From Syntrophomonadaceae bacterium (GTDB lineage Bacteria > Bacillota > Dethiobacteria > DTU022): DNA of 9,431 nt. The notes below the pieces were generated by a model, which saw only the letters and a program-made list of their open reading frames with translations, did not search any database and was not told the origin of the DNA. The first letter of the stretch is position 1. Each line of letters begins with the position of its first letter. Positions 1 through 7,554 of this stretch are shown piece by piece. Location of the stretch: positions 1 through 9,431 of the forward strand of contig PWSG01000219.1 of the NCBI GenBank assembly GCA_003564055.1, given 5' to 3'. Position numbers and translations under genes: made by a program.

Positions 1-720
1 TGGGGAGATTCCCTGGTTAGCAGGATGCCAATACGGCCAATTGTTACCCAGCGCCTGGTTAATTCAGCCATGCTGGCCGGGCTGGCACTTTTGATCTATG
101 TACCCTTAGGCATTATCTTAGGGGTAATAGCAGCTTTGAAAAGAGACAAACTGCCGGACCAGATGATTACCGGCGTTTCCATGGCTTTTGTCGGTCTGCC
201 TGAATTTGTAAGCGGGCTGCTTTTGATCTCTTTTCTGGCTATCGGTGCCGGATGGTTCCCGGCCAACTCTTCTATTGATCCCGATTCGACTTTTATCGAA
301 TCGCTGCCTTACCTGATCCTGCCTGCCATAACGGTTAGCTTAACAGGGTTAGGCTACGTGGCCCGCATGACCCGCTCCGGGACGATTGATGTTTTAAGGT
401 CCGATTATGTCCGTGCTGCCGAGCTGAAAGGGCTTCCCGGCAGCCAGGTTCTTGTGCGTCATGTGCTGCGCAATTCGCTTTTGCCTACGGTGACCATTGT
501 GGCCATGGGTATCGGCTGGCTGCTTGGAGGGCTGATTGTTACCGAGGCAGTTTACGGTTACCCCGGCCTCGGCCGCCTTTTGGTTTACGGTATCCAGCGC
601 CAGGATTTACCGATTATCCAGGCCGGATCAATGATCATTGTTGCAGTATATAGCCTGTCTAACCTGGCGGCTGATATATTATACGGACTGCTTAATCCAA
701 GGATCAGGGTTGGAGAGTAA
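1..720 (+). CDS. ABC transporter permease, DppB/OppB type (5' partial)
   Basis: This is an inner-membrane permease subunit of a peptide/nickel/solute ABC importer (binding-protein-dependent transport family). The reading frame is open from base 1 and begins WGDSLVSR, which fits the family just before its second membrane segment, so the ATG at 25 is internal and the true start lies upstream. About 239 codons are visible against roughly 305-315 in the family; the first membrane helix and most of the first periplasmic part are missing. Five hydrophobic segments can be seen, at about bases 70-140, 163-255, 304-370, 478-560 and 613-690. The EAA loop that contacts the ATPase is present at about 403-480 (DYVRAAELKG, then RNSLLP). 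The C-terminus NPRIRVGE is typical. A DppC-type second permease usually follows, but here an MmgE/PrpD gene does. The substrate cannot be read from the sequence: peptides, nickel and other small solutes are all known for this family. Confidence 0.93.
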   Translation, partial: WGDSLVSRMPIRPIVTQRLVNSAMLAGLALLIYVPLGIILGVIAALKRDKLPDQMITGVSMAFVGLPEFVSGLLLISFLAIGAGWFPANSSIDPDSTFIESLPYLILPAITVSLTGLGYVARMTRSGTIDVLRSDYVRAAELKGLPGSQVLVRHVLRNSLLPTVTIVAMGIGWLLGGLIVTEAVYGYPGLGRLLVYGIQRQDLPIIQAGSMIIVAVYSLSNLAADILYGLLNPRIRVGE

Positions 721-727
721 AATAAAG

Positions 728-2068
728 ATGAAAAGCAAGTATAAAACAGCATCATTTATCAGGGAGTTAAAGTGGGAGTCATTGCCGGAAGCTGTTAAAA
801 GAAAGGCCCTGATGTGCTTGCTTGATAATCTTGGGGTAACCCTTGTCGGCACACTTGCTCCGGTCAGCCGTATTGCAGCTGATTATGCCCGGGAATCATG
901 GTCCGGTGATACATCAACTATTGCAACCGGTTGCGGAAAGGCTTCAGCAGCAGGCGCTGCATTTGCCAATGCCTGTGCAGCCAATGCCCTTGATCTTGAT
1001 GATGATGCCATCTATACCCGTGGTCATCCGGGAGCTCAGCTTTTCCCCGCGACCCTTGCTGTAGCTGAGAAAACAGCAGCAAGCGGTAAAGAACTGCTGG
1101 AAGCCCTGGTGATAGGCTATGAAATTTCGATCAGGGCCGGCCGCTGCTGGCATGATTTACATCAGATATATCAGGCCTGTGGTTCCTGGGGCTCTGTAGG
1201 TTGTGCTGCTGCTGCCGCCCATTTGCTTCAGTTAAGCCATGAGCAGGTTGACAATGCAATGGGGATAGCCGAATACCATGCTCCTAACGCTCCAATGATG
1301 CGCGACATAGATAATCCTACCATGGTTAAACATGCTATCGGGTGGGGTGCGATGAATGGGGTTACCTCTGCCCAGCTTGCTCAAAATGGCTATACAGGAA
1401 TGCCTTCTCTGCTGCACATGGAGAAATATGAAGACTGGGTTTCAGATATCGGTGATACCTACTGGATGGCGGACTGGGTATTTTACAAGGAGTGGGCTTC
1501 ATGTGCCTGGGGTCATGCTGCTGGCGTAGCAGCGCTAAAACTAATGGATGAGTATCATATTGAACCTTCCCAGATCGAAAAGGTCAGGGTTAATACCTTT
1601 GAAGAGGCCGCAGCTCTCTACAAGGGATATCCGAGGACAACAGAGGAAGCCCAGTTTAGTATTAAATGGCCGCTGGCCTGCCTGATTGTGGATCGGGAAC
1701 TGGGGCCAAAACAAATACTTGAAAAGCGGTTTTCAGATCCAGTAATACTTGGCCTTTTTGATAGGATTGAAGTTGTCTTGGATCCGGAAATCGACAACCT
1801 TTATAGAGGGATGAAAGAAATGGATTTAAGAATGCACAGCGCTGTTGAAATAACTTTAATTGACGGAAGGTACTTTGATTCCGGTATAGTTGAGCGGAAG
1901 GCTGATAAGTGGAATGAAGTTTCACTTGAGAGGAAGTTTCGACAACTGGCATCTTATGTGTTAGAAGCCGATGCTTTAGATGTTTTGGTTAAGATGATCT
2001 GGGGTTTTAACAATGTTACTGATATTCGTGAGCTGACCAGGTTTTTTGAGAAATACCTGCCGGGATGA
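728..2068 (+). CDS. MmgE/PrpD family protein
   Basis: A cytosolic protein of 446 aa, the usual length for the MmgE/PrpD family, whose known members include 2-methylcitrate dehydratase, cis-aconitate decarboxylase and iminodisuccinate epimerase. The N-terminal helical domain carries the family signature around residues 88-112 (LDLDDDAIYTRGHPGAQLFP). The second domain begins near residue 255 with WASCAWGHAAG, equivalent to the usual K-x-YP-x-C-x-x-x-H segment, followed by AQFSIKWPLA at about 308-317. The ATG at 728 is chosen because GGAG lies 12 bases upstream and the protein then starts at the normal family position; an in-frame ATG at 638 would lie inside the permease gene and add a 30-residue tail of permease-overlap sequence. 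The gap to the permease is 7 bases, so the two are probably co-transcribed. The substrate is unknown; hydration, dehydration or epimerisation of a carboxylic acid is the family-based inference. Confidence 0.9.
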   Translation: MKSKYKTASFIRELKWESLPEAVKRKALMCLLDNLGVTLVGTLAPVSRIAADYARESWSGDTSTIATGCGKASAAGAAFANACAANALDLDDDAIYTRGHPGAQLFPATLAVAEKTAASGKELLEALVIGYEISIRAGRCWHDLHQIYQACGSWGSVGCAAAAAHLLQLSHEQVDNAMGIAEYHAPNAPMMRDIDNPTMVKHAIGWGAMNGVTSAQLAQNGYTGMPSLLHMEKYEDWVSDIGDTYWMADWVFYKEWASCAWGHAAGVAALKLMDEYHIEPSQIEKVRVNTFEEAAALYKGYPRTTEEAQFSIKWPLACLIVDRELGPKQILEKRFSDPVILGLFDRIEVVLDPEIDNLYRGMKEMDLRMHSAVEITLIDGRYFDSGIVERKADKWNEVSLERKFRQLASYVLEADALDVLVKMIWGFNNVTDIRELTRFFEKYLPG

Positions 2069-2181
2069 TTCTCCTGTTTTACTCCCTTTTATGCTTTTTT
2101 AACTGACCACTTAAAACTTGCTTAACTTCAGCCGGATGCCTGTTTTATTCCTGCTGAATTACTAAAGAGGTGAAATATCAG
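2069..2181 (+). promoter_or_regulatory. Leader of hydroxylase operon with imperfect hairpin
   Basis: This gap lies between the MmgE/PrpD gene and the hydroxylase operon. Bases 2123-2132 and 2153-2161 can pair as a 9-bp stem (TTCAGC with GCTGAA, then TAA with TTA across a bulged C at 2126) around a 20-base loop. No T run follows, so it is not a classic terminator. It ends two bases before the Shine-Dalgarno, so it could influence translation of the large subunit or be a protein binding site. T-rich stretches at about 2083-2101 have no stem before them. I see only weak promoter-like matches, for example TTGCTT at 2118 and TTTTAT at 2143 with an over-long spacer. The regulatory role is inference. 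Confidence 0.3.
2163..2172 (+). promoter_or_regulatory. Strong Shine-Dalgarno deciding the start at 2182
   Basis: AAAGAGGTGA closely matches the complement of the 16S rRNA 3' end (AGGAGGTGA). It overlaps an in-frame GTG at 2170, which therefore cannot easily be the start, and stands at normal distance from the ATG at 2182. Confidence 0.75.
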
Positions 2182-4464
2182 ATGATCCTTAAAGCACCGG
2201 AAAAAAATATCCGCCGGTATGGGAAAGCCGAAGGGACTGGCTATCAGAGCCCCGAGGTCTGGTCGAAAGTAACCGGCAAAGCGGTTTACGGGATTGATTT
2301 AAACCTGCCGGGCATGCTTTACGGCAAAATATTGCGCAGTCCTTATCCCCACGCCCGGATAAAAAAAGTTGATACTACAGCAGCAGAGGCACTGCCTGGG
2401 GTGCGGGCAGTGCTAACAGGAGCGAAGCTGGAAAGTAAACCTTTCGGGATAGCTGTGGAAGATGAGCTGCCGCTGGCAGTAGATAGGGTACGCTATATCG
2501 GTGATGAAGTTGCGGCAGTGGCCGCGGTTGATTTGCAAACTGCCGTACAGGCGATAAAAGCGATCAAGGTTGAATATGAAGAGCTGCCTGCGGTTTGTGA
2601 TCCCGCTGAAGCTCTGCAAGAAGGTGCCCCGCAGCTGCATGATAATTTCCCGGGAAATGTGGCCTGGCAGAGGGAATTAGTAAGAGGCAGCCCTGGTGAT
2701 GCCTTCACCGGGGCCGATCTGGTAGTGGAAGAAAACTTCACTGTCCCGGCCATACACCAGGCTTACCTGGAACCTATTAGCTGTGTTGCTGTTGATGATC
2801 CTTATACCGGAATTACTCTGCATACTGCCCTGCAATCACCGGATGCGGTGCGAAAAATTGTAGCCGGAGTTTTAAATTATCCCCTTTCGAAGGTTCATGT
2901 TAGCGGGCCGGTGATGGGCGGCGGATTCGGAGGCCGGGTTTATGGTAACCTGAAAGTATATATCTTAAGCGCACTGCTGGCCATAAAAAGCGGAAGCCCG
3001 GTAAAAATACAGCTTACCAGGGAGGAAGAATTTACAGCAGGACGGCCGATGATCGCCGCTGCTATACAAATGAAGATGACGGTGCGAAGGGACGGTACAA
3101 TATTAGGTCGCGAGGCTGATATTATTACAGATAACGGCGCTTACAGCGCCCAGGCTCCATGGGTTTCTAAAACCGTTTCGGAACGCAATGACTCGGTGTA
3201 TCGAATTCCCAGCATTAAAACCCGGGTGCGTCTGGCTTACACCAATAAAATTCCGACCGGACAGTACAGGGCTTATGGAAACCAGGCTGCCAATTTTGCC
3301 ACCGAATCGCTGATCGACATGGCCGCGAAAAAACTGGGTTTAGATCCTCTCGAGATGCGTTTAAAGAACTGTGTCCGGGAAGGCGATATTACCGTTCACG
3401 GCCTGCAGATTGGCAAGTGCGGTCTGGATGAATGCCTTAAGGCTGCGGCGAAGGAGATTGGATGGGACCAGAAAAAAGAAGGGCGGGGTTACGGGTTAAG
3501 TGTGGCAATCCACGCCAACGGAAGCCTGGTATTTGATAAGAATTTTCGTGGGGCTTCGGCCCTGGCTCGGCTTGAACTTGACGGCAGGATAACTATTTTT
3601 ACCGGTGAACAGGATTACGGGCAGGGCACGCATGCTGCTTTTGCCCAAATAGCCGCCCGGACCCTGGATGTCAGCCCCGCGCAGGTAACTGTAGAGTCAA
3701 AGGAAACTAAAACTGCACCTTTTTCCACTGGAGCCCTGGCCATGCGTCAGACAACGATTGGCGGCAAGGCTATCCAGCTGGCGGCTGAAGATTTAAGAGA
3801 AAAAATATTTAAAACAGCTGCTGAACTGGCCGGTGCTCCTGTTACCATGGAAAATGGTGTTATGTGCAGTATATCCGGGCAGGAGCTTGCCCTGGCCGAA
3901 GTTGCTTATTACAATCACAGTGCTACCAGCGGTCTCAGTATGACCGGTGAGGGCAAGTTTGTCCCGGAAGAAAGTGACTATGATGAGAGCGGCTACGGCA
4001 ATATTTCAATAGCCTATTCCTATGCTGCGCATGCAGTTGAAGTGGAATTAGATAAAACTACGGGGGCTTTAACCGTGCATCGCCTGGTCGCTGCCCATGA
4101 TTCGGGGCGGATTATTAATCACTTAACTGCCCGGGGTCAGATTTACGGTGGAGTGGCCCAGGGAATTGGGATGAGCTGTCTTGAAGGCTATCTTTTCGAC
4201 GAAGGCAGGGTGGCAAATGCCTCCCTGGCCGAGTACAAAATACCGACTGCCCTGGACCTGCCGGAAATTGTTCCCATTTTTATAGAAATAGAAGATCCTG
4301 CCGGGCCTTATGGTTCGAAAGGATTGGGTGAAATAGTAATGGTGCCGGTGTTAGGTGCGGTTGCCAATGCTGCGGCCGATGCGGCAGGAGTAAGGGTGAC
4401 CGGTCTTCCTCTTAGTGCAGAAATAATTTACCAGGCTATTTCCGGATGGGAGTGTGAACAGTGA
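2182..4464 (+). CDS. Xanthine dehydrogenase family hydroxylase, molybdenum-binding large subunit
   Basis: The catalytic subunit of a molybdenum hydroxylase, 760 aa, close to E. coli XdhA in length and gene order. After a short N-terminal stretch an alpha/beta-hammerhead domain begins with VTGKAVYGIDLNLPGMLYGK, followed by the two molybdopterin-binding domains. Visible motifs are MGGGFGG at 245-251, GQYRAYG at 360-366, the cofactor loop GEQDYGQGTH at 475-484, and GSKGLGE ending in the catalytic Glu717. By motif alignment with mammalian xanthine oxidase, Gln218 matches Gln767, Phe249 matches Phe798, Arg363 matches Arg880 and Glu717 matches Glu1261, while the purine-binding Glu802 is Val253, as in aldehyde oxidase. 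Oxidative hydroxylation of a heterocycle or aldehyde with water is the expected reaction; xanthine is less likely. The CO dehydrogenase AYRCSFR loop is absent. No signal peptide is seen, so it is probably cytosolic. The stop overlaps the next start by four bases. Confidence 0.93.
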   Translation: MILKAPEKNIRRYGKAEGTGYQSPEVWSKVTGKAVYGIDLNLPGMLYGKILRSPYPHARIKKVDTTAAEALPGVRAVLTGAKLESKPFGIAVEDELPLAVDRVRYIGDEVAAVAAVDLQTAVQAIKAIKVEYEELPAVCDPAEALQEGAPQLHDNFPGNVAWQRELVRGSPGDAFTGADLVVEENFTVPAIHQAYLEPISCVAVDDPYTGITLHTALQSPDAVRKIVAGVLNYPLSKVHVSGPVMGGGFGGRVYGNLKVYILSALLAIKSGSPVKIQLTREEEFTAGRPMIAAAIQMKMTVRRDGTILGREADIITDNGAYSAQAPWVSKTVSERNDSVYRIPSIKTRVRLAYTNKIPTGQYRAYGNQAANFATESLIDMAAKKLGLDPLEMRLKNCVREGDITVHGLQIGKCGLDECLKAAAKEIGWDQKKEGRGYGLSVAIHANGSLVFDKNFRGASALARLELDGRITIFTGEQDYGQGTHAAFAQIAARTLDVSPAQVTVESKETKTAPFSTGALAMRQTTIGGKAIQLAAEDLREKIFKTAAELAGAPVTMENGVMCSISGQELALAEVAYYNHSATSGLSMTGEGKFVPEESDYDESGYGNISIAYSYAAHAVEVELDKTTGALTVHRLVAAHDSGRIINHLTARGQIYGGVAQGIGMSCLEGYLFDEGRVANASLAEYKIPTALDLPEIVPIFIEIEDPAGPYGSKGLGEIVMVPVLGAVANAAADAAGVRVTGLPLSAEIIYQAISGWECEQ

Positions 4465-5327
4465 GTTATCTAATAGCTTCCAGCCTGGAAGAAGCGCTGA
4501 CCAGCCTGCGTGATGGCAGCGGCAAGGCAAGGGCTGTAGCCGGGGCCACGGATCTCTACCTGCAGGAAATGCCTTATGGACTGGTTGATTTAAGCTTTCT
4601 AAAGGAAACAACAGTTATTGAGGAAAAAGAAGGTTTAATGAGCCTTGGAGCTGCAGTTACCCATGCTCTTGCCGCATCTTCACCCCTGGTTCTCTCCCGG
4701 GCCCGGGCTTTGGCGGAAGGCTGCGCAGCAATCGGTTCACCGCAGATTCGCAACATTGGCACAATAGGCGGCAATGTAATTAACGCTGCCCCTGCAGCTG
4801 ATGCTGCAGTGGCACTGGTTGGTCTTGGTGCTAAAGCGGAACTTGTTGATATAAATCGAGAAACCAGGACGGAAGCGGTAGAAAATCTATACTGGACCCA
4901 CAATCGCTCCCTTGTTGACAGCAGTAAAGAAATTATGGTCAGGTTTTTGATCAAACCCTGCCTGGCCGGGGAGGGTTCTGCCTTTACCCGTTTTGCTGCC
5001 CGCAGGGCACTAGCCCTGCCGATGGTTAATGCTGCGGCCAGGGTTAAGCTTGAAAAGGGGTTTGTTAAAGAGGTGCGGCTGGTAGCTGCGCCGGCTCGCC
5101 CGGCTCCGACCCGTCTGCTTAAGACTGAAGAACTGGTGATCGGCCGACCGGTTAATGGTGAAACTATATCAATGGTTGAAAAGGCTGTAGCCGAAGAAAT
5201 TGAAGTGCGCGGCAGCCTGCTGCGCTGTTCAGCCCGATACCGGCAGCACCTGGTCGGGGTCCTTGTAGCCAGTGCTCTTAAGACAGCGGCAACAAGGGCT
5301 GGCACCTCAGGAAAGGCTGGTGACTAA
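4461..5327 (+). CDS. Xanthine dehydrogenase family hydroxylase, FAD-binding subunit
   Basis: The medium subunit, which carries FAD and passes electrons from the 2Fe-2S subunit to the final acceptor. At 288 aa it matches the family norm (E. coli XdhB is about 290). It has the FAD-binding domain typical of CoxM/XdhB proteins: VAGATDLYLQ at 26-35, where the usual AGGTD reads AGATD, and TIGGNVINAAPAADA at 101-115. The C-terminal domain ends with RYRQHLVGVLV near 259-269, also typical. There is no cysteine cluster for the extra 4Fe-4S site found in 4-hydroxybenzoyl-CoA reductase. The start is a GTG whose GTGA overlaps the TGA stop of the large subunit, with GGGAG eight bases upstream, which indicates translational coupling. 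A long open frame on the opposite strand over this gene is a composition shadow. Confidence 0.93.
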   Translation: MSYLIASSLEEALTSLRDGSGKARAVAGATDLYLQEMPYGLVDLSFLKETTVIEEKEGLMSLGAAVTHALAASSPLVLSRARALAEGCAAIGSPQIRNIGTIGGNVINAAPAADAAVALVGLGAKAELVDINRETRTEAVENLYWTHNRSLVDSSKEIMVRFLIKPCLAGEGSAFTRFAARRALALPMVNAAARVKLEKGFVKEVRLVAAPARPAPTRLLKTEELVIGRPVNGETISMVEKAVAEEIEVRGSLLRCSARYRQHLVGVLVASALKTAATRAGTSGKAGD

Positions 5328-5329
5328 TT

Positions 5330-5803
5330 TTGAAAAAACAGGTCATAATCTTTCAATTAAACGGTGAGCCTGTGGAAACCTATACCGACCCGGCAGAAAG
5401 TCTTTTAATGGTTCTGCGTGAAAAATTGGGATTATATGGCACGAAAGCCGGATGTGGCAAGGGTGAGTGTGGGGTCTGCACAGTGCTGCTTGATGACCGG
5501 GCCGTAAATTCCTGCCTTGTTCCTGTCGGCAAAGTGCAGGGCCGTAAAGTGGAAACAATCGAAAACCTTTCCCGCGGGGGTAAAGTTCACCCGATCCAGG
5601 AAAAATTTGTGGAAAAGGGCGCAGTCCAGTGCGGTTTTTGCACCCCGGGCATGGTCATGTCGGCCTATGCCCTGCTGAAGGAAAACCCGCGCCCCAATCC
5701 GGATCAGGTCAGGGTAGCTATTAGCGGTAACCTCTGCCGCTGCAGCGGCTACAAGCAGATCGAAGAGGCTATTATGCTTGCCGCTGATAAACTTAAAGAC
5801 TAA
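5330..5803 (+). CDS. Xanthine dehydrogenase family hydroxylase, 2Fe-2S small subunit
   Basis: The small electron-transfer subunit, 157 aa (E. coli XdhC is about 159). The N-terminal plant-ferredoxin-type domain has Cys42, Cys47, Cys50 and Cys62 in AGCGKGECGVC and NSC. The C-terminal helical domain has Cys101, Cys104, Cys136 and Cys138 in QCGFCTPGM and NLCRCSGY. All eight ligands for two 2Fe-2S clusters are therefore present and the chain from molybdenum to FAD is complete across the three genes. The start is TTG, two bases after the FAD subunit stop, with GGTGA six bases upstream; no ATG is nearby and the protein begins at the family position. No cofactor insertion or sulfuration gene follows, so maturation functions must be encoded elsewhere. 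Confidence 0.95.
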   Translation: MKKQVIIFQLNGEPVETYTDPAESLLMVLREKLGLYGTKAGCGKGECGVCTVLLDDRAVNSCLVPVGKVQGRKVETIENLSRGGKVHPIQEKFVEKGAVQCGFCTPGMVMSAYALLKENPRPNPDQVRVAISGNLCRCSGYKQIEEAIMLAADKLKD

Positions 5804-6067
5804 CTTAATTTCAGCGTTTTGGCCTGGCCGGGTTAAGCCGGGATCAGATAATCAGTTTTGCTGAAAGCGGATAAAGAAATAGTATTAAGAAATCGGGGAT
5901 AACATATACCTTTATGCTGTTTTGGCTTGAAGAAATAGCTTTGTTATTGAACAGTGGTGATAGGTACAGGCAGCAAGCTTAACAATATTCGGCAAGATCT
6001 TTCTTCCCTGCTAGTAATAACCATTGGCATTATAGATATTCTAAGTTAAAGCTGGAGGTAGATAAAG
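5804..6067 (+). other. Intergenic region between hydroxylase operon and first mttB-like gene
   Basis: I find no gene in these 264 bases. Near the 5' end is a GC-rich patch (5821-5842) with two CCGG copies around GTTAAG; the possible stem is only 4 bp and has no T run, so I do not call a terminator. The rest is AT-rich. The best sigma-A-like match is weak: TTGCTG at 5858 and TATTAA at 5883 with a 19-base spacer. No sigma-54 pattern (GG and GC at the right spacing), T-box or cobalamin box was recognised. The length suggests that the mttB-like genes have their own promoter here, but I cannot place it. Confidence 0.4.
6054..6059 (+). promoter_or_regulatory. Shine-Dalgarno of first mttB-like gene
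   Basis: GGAGGT, a near-perfect ribosome binding site about nine bases before the ATG at 6068, which fixes that start. Confidence 0.8.
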
Positions 6068-7516
6068 ATGCATGTAAACAAAACAGCCCAAACCACACTC
6101 GGCCTGAATATAATGACTGAAGATCAGTTGGAGCGCCTTCACCATGCAACTCTGCATATTTTGGAAAGGGTTGGTGTGAGAGTATTTGAAGCGGAATCGC
6201 TTAGCTTGCTTTCATCAGCCGGGGCAAAGATAGATGGAAACCTGGTCAGGATTCCACCATGGATGGTCCAGGATGCCCTGGCCAGCGCACCGAAGGTTGT
6301 ATCCCTTTCAACACGCGATGGGAAGAACGCTATTGTCATGGAACGAGAAAAAATATATTACGGTACCGGGTCAGAAGTGCCGTTCACCATTGATCTTGAT
6401 AGCGGGGAACGCCGCAAGGTGATTAAAGAAGATGTCTGTAACAATGCCAGGCTGGTTGATGCCCTGGAAAACGTAGATTTCCTGATGTCCCTTGGCCTGA
6501 TTAGCGATGTTCCCGTTGATGCTTCTGATGTTCACCAGTTTGAGGCGATGCTGTTAAATTCAACCAAGCCGATTCTCTTTACAGCCTACAACAGAAGCGG
6601 CCTTAAAACTATCATTGAAATGGCCGCTCTTGCCGCTGGAGGCAGGGATAAACTGCAGGCAAGGCCAAGCCTGGCCCTTTATGCTGAGCCGACATCACCA
6701 CTGCTTCATTCACATGAAGCCCTGCAAAAATTGCTAACCTGTGCTGAGGAAGGGATTCCCCTTATTTATGCTACCACCCCGATGCTGGGGGCTACAGCTC
6801 CGGTAACGGTAAGTGGAGCGGCGATAGTGGCTAACGCGGAAATCCTTTCAGGGCTGGTTATCCACCAGCTTAAAGTCAAAGGAGCACCGTATGTTTATGG
6901 CGGTGGAATACCGCCGATGCATATGGGTACCTCTATTTGTTCTTATGGCGGTCCTGAGCGTGATCTGGGCTGTATTACTCTTGTCAGGATGTCTCAATAC
7001 TACCGGTTACCGTCATTTACTACTGCAGGCTGCACCGATGCTCAGGTTTTTGACCAGCAGGCCGGGATGGAAGCCGGGTTTAACCTGGTTGTGGCTGGAA
7101 TGGCCGGTGGCAATTTAATCCATAACCTCGGATACATGGGAGTAGGGATGACTTCATGCTTTGAACATCTTTTACTCTGCAATGAAGCAGTCGGTGCAGT
7201 TAAACACCTCCTGCGCGGTGTAGATGTAAGTGACGAAGCGCTAGCCCTCGATTTGATTGAAAAAGTGGGCCCCGGCGGACATTACCTTGCTGAAGAACAT
7301 ACCATGAAGCATTTTCGTAAAGAACTTTTTTTCCCGCAGACTTTAAACCGCAAGAATTATGATTCCTGGAAGCTTGACGGCTCCAAAACATTCGGACAGG
7401 CTGCCAATGAAAAGGTGAAAGAAATTCTCAATGAACATAAACCGGCCAGCCTGCAGCCTGAAATCAAAGAACAACTTAAAGGAGTTTCTCTCAGGCGAGA
7501 TAGGGAAGTAAGCTGA
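6068..7516 (+). CDS. MttB-superfamily corrinoid-dependent methyltransferase (non-pyrrolysine), paralogue 1
   Basis: A 482-aa TIM-barrel-type protein of the trimethylamine methyltransferase (MttB) superfamily. Known non-pyrrolysine members demethylate glycine betaine (MtgB), proline betaine (MtpB) or carnitine (MtcB) and methylate a cognate corrinoid protein. Visible family segments are QLERLHHATLHILERVGV at 20-37, IPPWMVQDAL at 62-71, FEAMLLNSTKPI at 158-169, AEPTSPLLHS at 206-215, NAEILSGLVIHQL at 256-268, GAPYVYGGG at 272-280, AGCTDAQVFDQQAGMEAGF at 320-338 and EKVGPGGHYL at 398-407. The frame is uninterrupted by TAG, so it does not encode pyrrolysine as true MttB does. It is followed after 38 bases by a paralogue of the same architecture. 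The substrate is unknown; a quaternary amine or another N-methyl compound is inferred from the family. No corrinoid protein gene is adjacent within the window. Confidence 0.9.
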   Translation: MHVNKTAQTTLGLNIMTEDQLERLHHATLHILERVGVRVFEAESLSLLSSAGAKIDGNLVRIPPWMVQDALASAPKVVSLSTRDGKNAIVMEREKIYYGTGSEVPFTIDLDSGERRKVIKEDVCNNARLVDALENVDFLMSLGLISDVPVDASDVHQFEAMLLNSTKPILFTAYNRSGLKTIIEMAALAAGGRDKLQARPSLALYAEPTSPLLHSHEALQKLLTCAEEGIPLIYATTPMLGATAPVTVSGAAIVANAEILSGLVIHQLKVKGAPYVYGGGIPPMHMGTSICSYGGPERDLGCITLVRMSQYYRLPSFTTAGCTDAQVFDQQAGMEAGFNLVVAGMAGGNLIHNLGYMGVGMTSCFEHLLLCNEAVGAVKHLLRGVDVSDEALALDLIEKVGPGGHYLAEEHTMKHFRKELFFPQTLNRKNYDSWKLDGSKTFGQAANEKVKEILNEHKPASLQPEIKEQLKGVSLRRDREVS

Positions 7517-7540
7517 TCCTTTTTACTAGCATAATTCTAT

Positions 7541-7546
7541 GGGAGG
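7541..7546 (+). promoter_or_regulatory. Shine-Dalgarno of second mttB-like gene, supporting TTG start
   Basis: GGGAGG stands eight bases before the TTG at 7555. The next in-frame ATG, at 7585, is 38 bases away and would lack a site at proper distance. Confidence 0.75.
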
Positions 7547-7554
7547 CAACTTAA

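Noticed and set aside
638..727. Upstream ATG extending the MmgE/PrpD protein by 30 residues
   Set aside because: It overlaps the end of the permease gene in another frame and the added residues do not resemble the family. The ATG at 728 has a Shine-Dalgarno and the normal N-terminus.
4574..5305. A 243-codon open frame on the - strand
   Set aside because: It lies wholly inside the FAD subunit gene, whose family motifs are clear. The translation is low-complexity Ala/Ser/Thr/Arg-rich with no recognisable domain: a composition shadow.
2182..5803. Aerobic CO dehydrogenase (CoxLMS)
   Set aside because: The large subunit lacks the AYRCSFR active-site loop (it has GQYRAYGN), and the gene order is large-medium-small rather than medium-small-large.
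5821..5842. Possible terminator at GC-rich patch after the 2Fe-2S subunit gene
   Set aside because: The CCGG-GTTAAG-CCGG dyad gives only a 4-bp stem with flanking mismatches and no T run.
5858..6049. Sigma-A or sigma-54 promoter before the first mttB-like gene
   Set aside because: Candidates (TTGCTG/TATTAA with 19-base spacing; CTGCTA/TATAGA at 6008/6031; TTGGC elements without a properly spaced GC) match too poorly to call.
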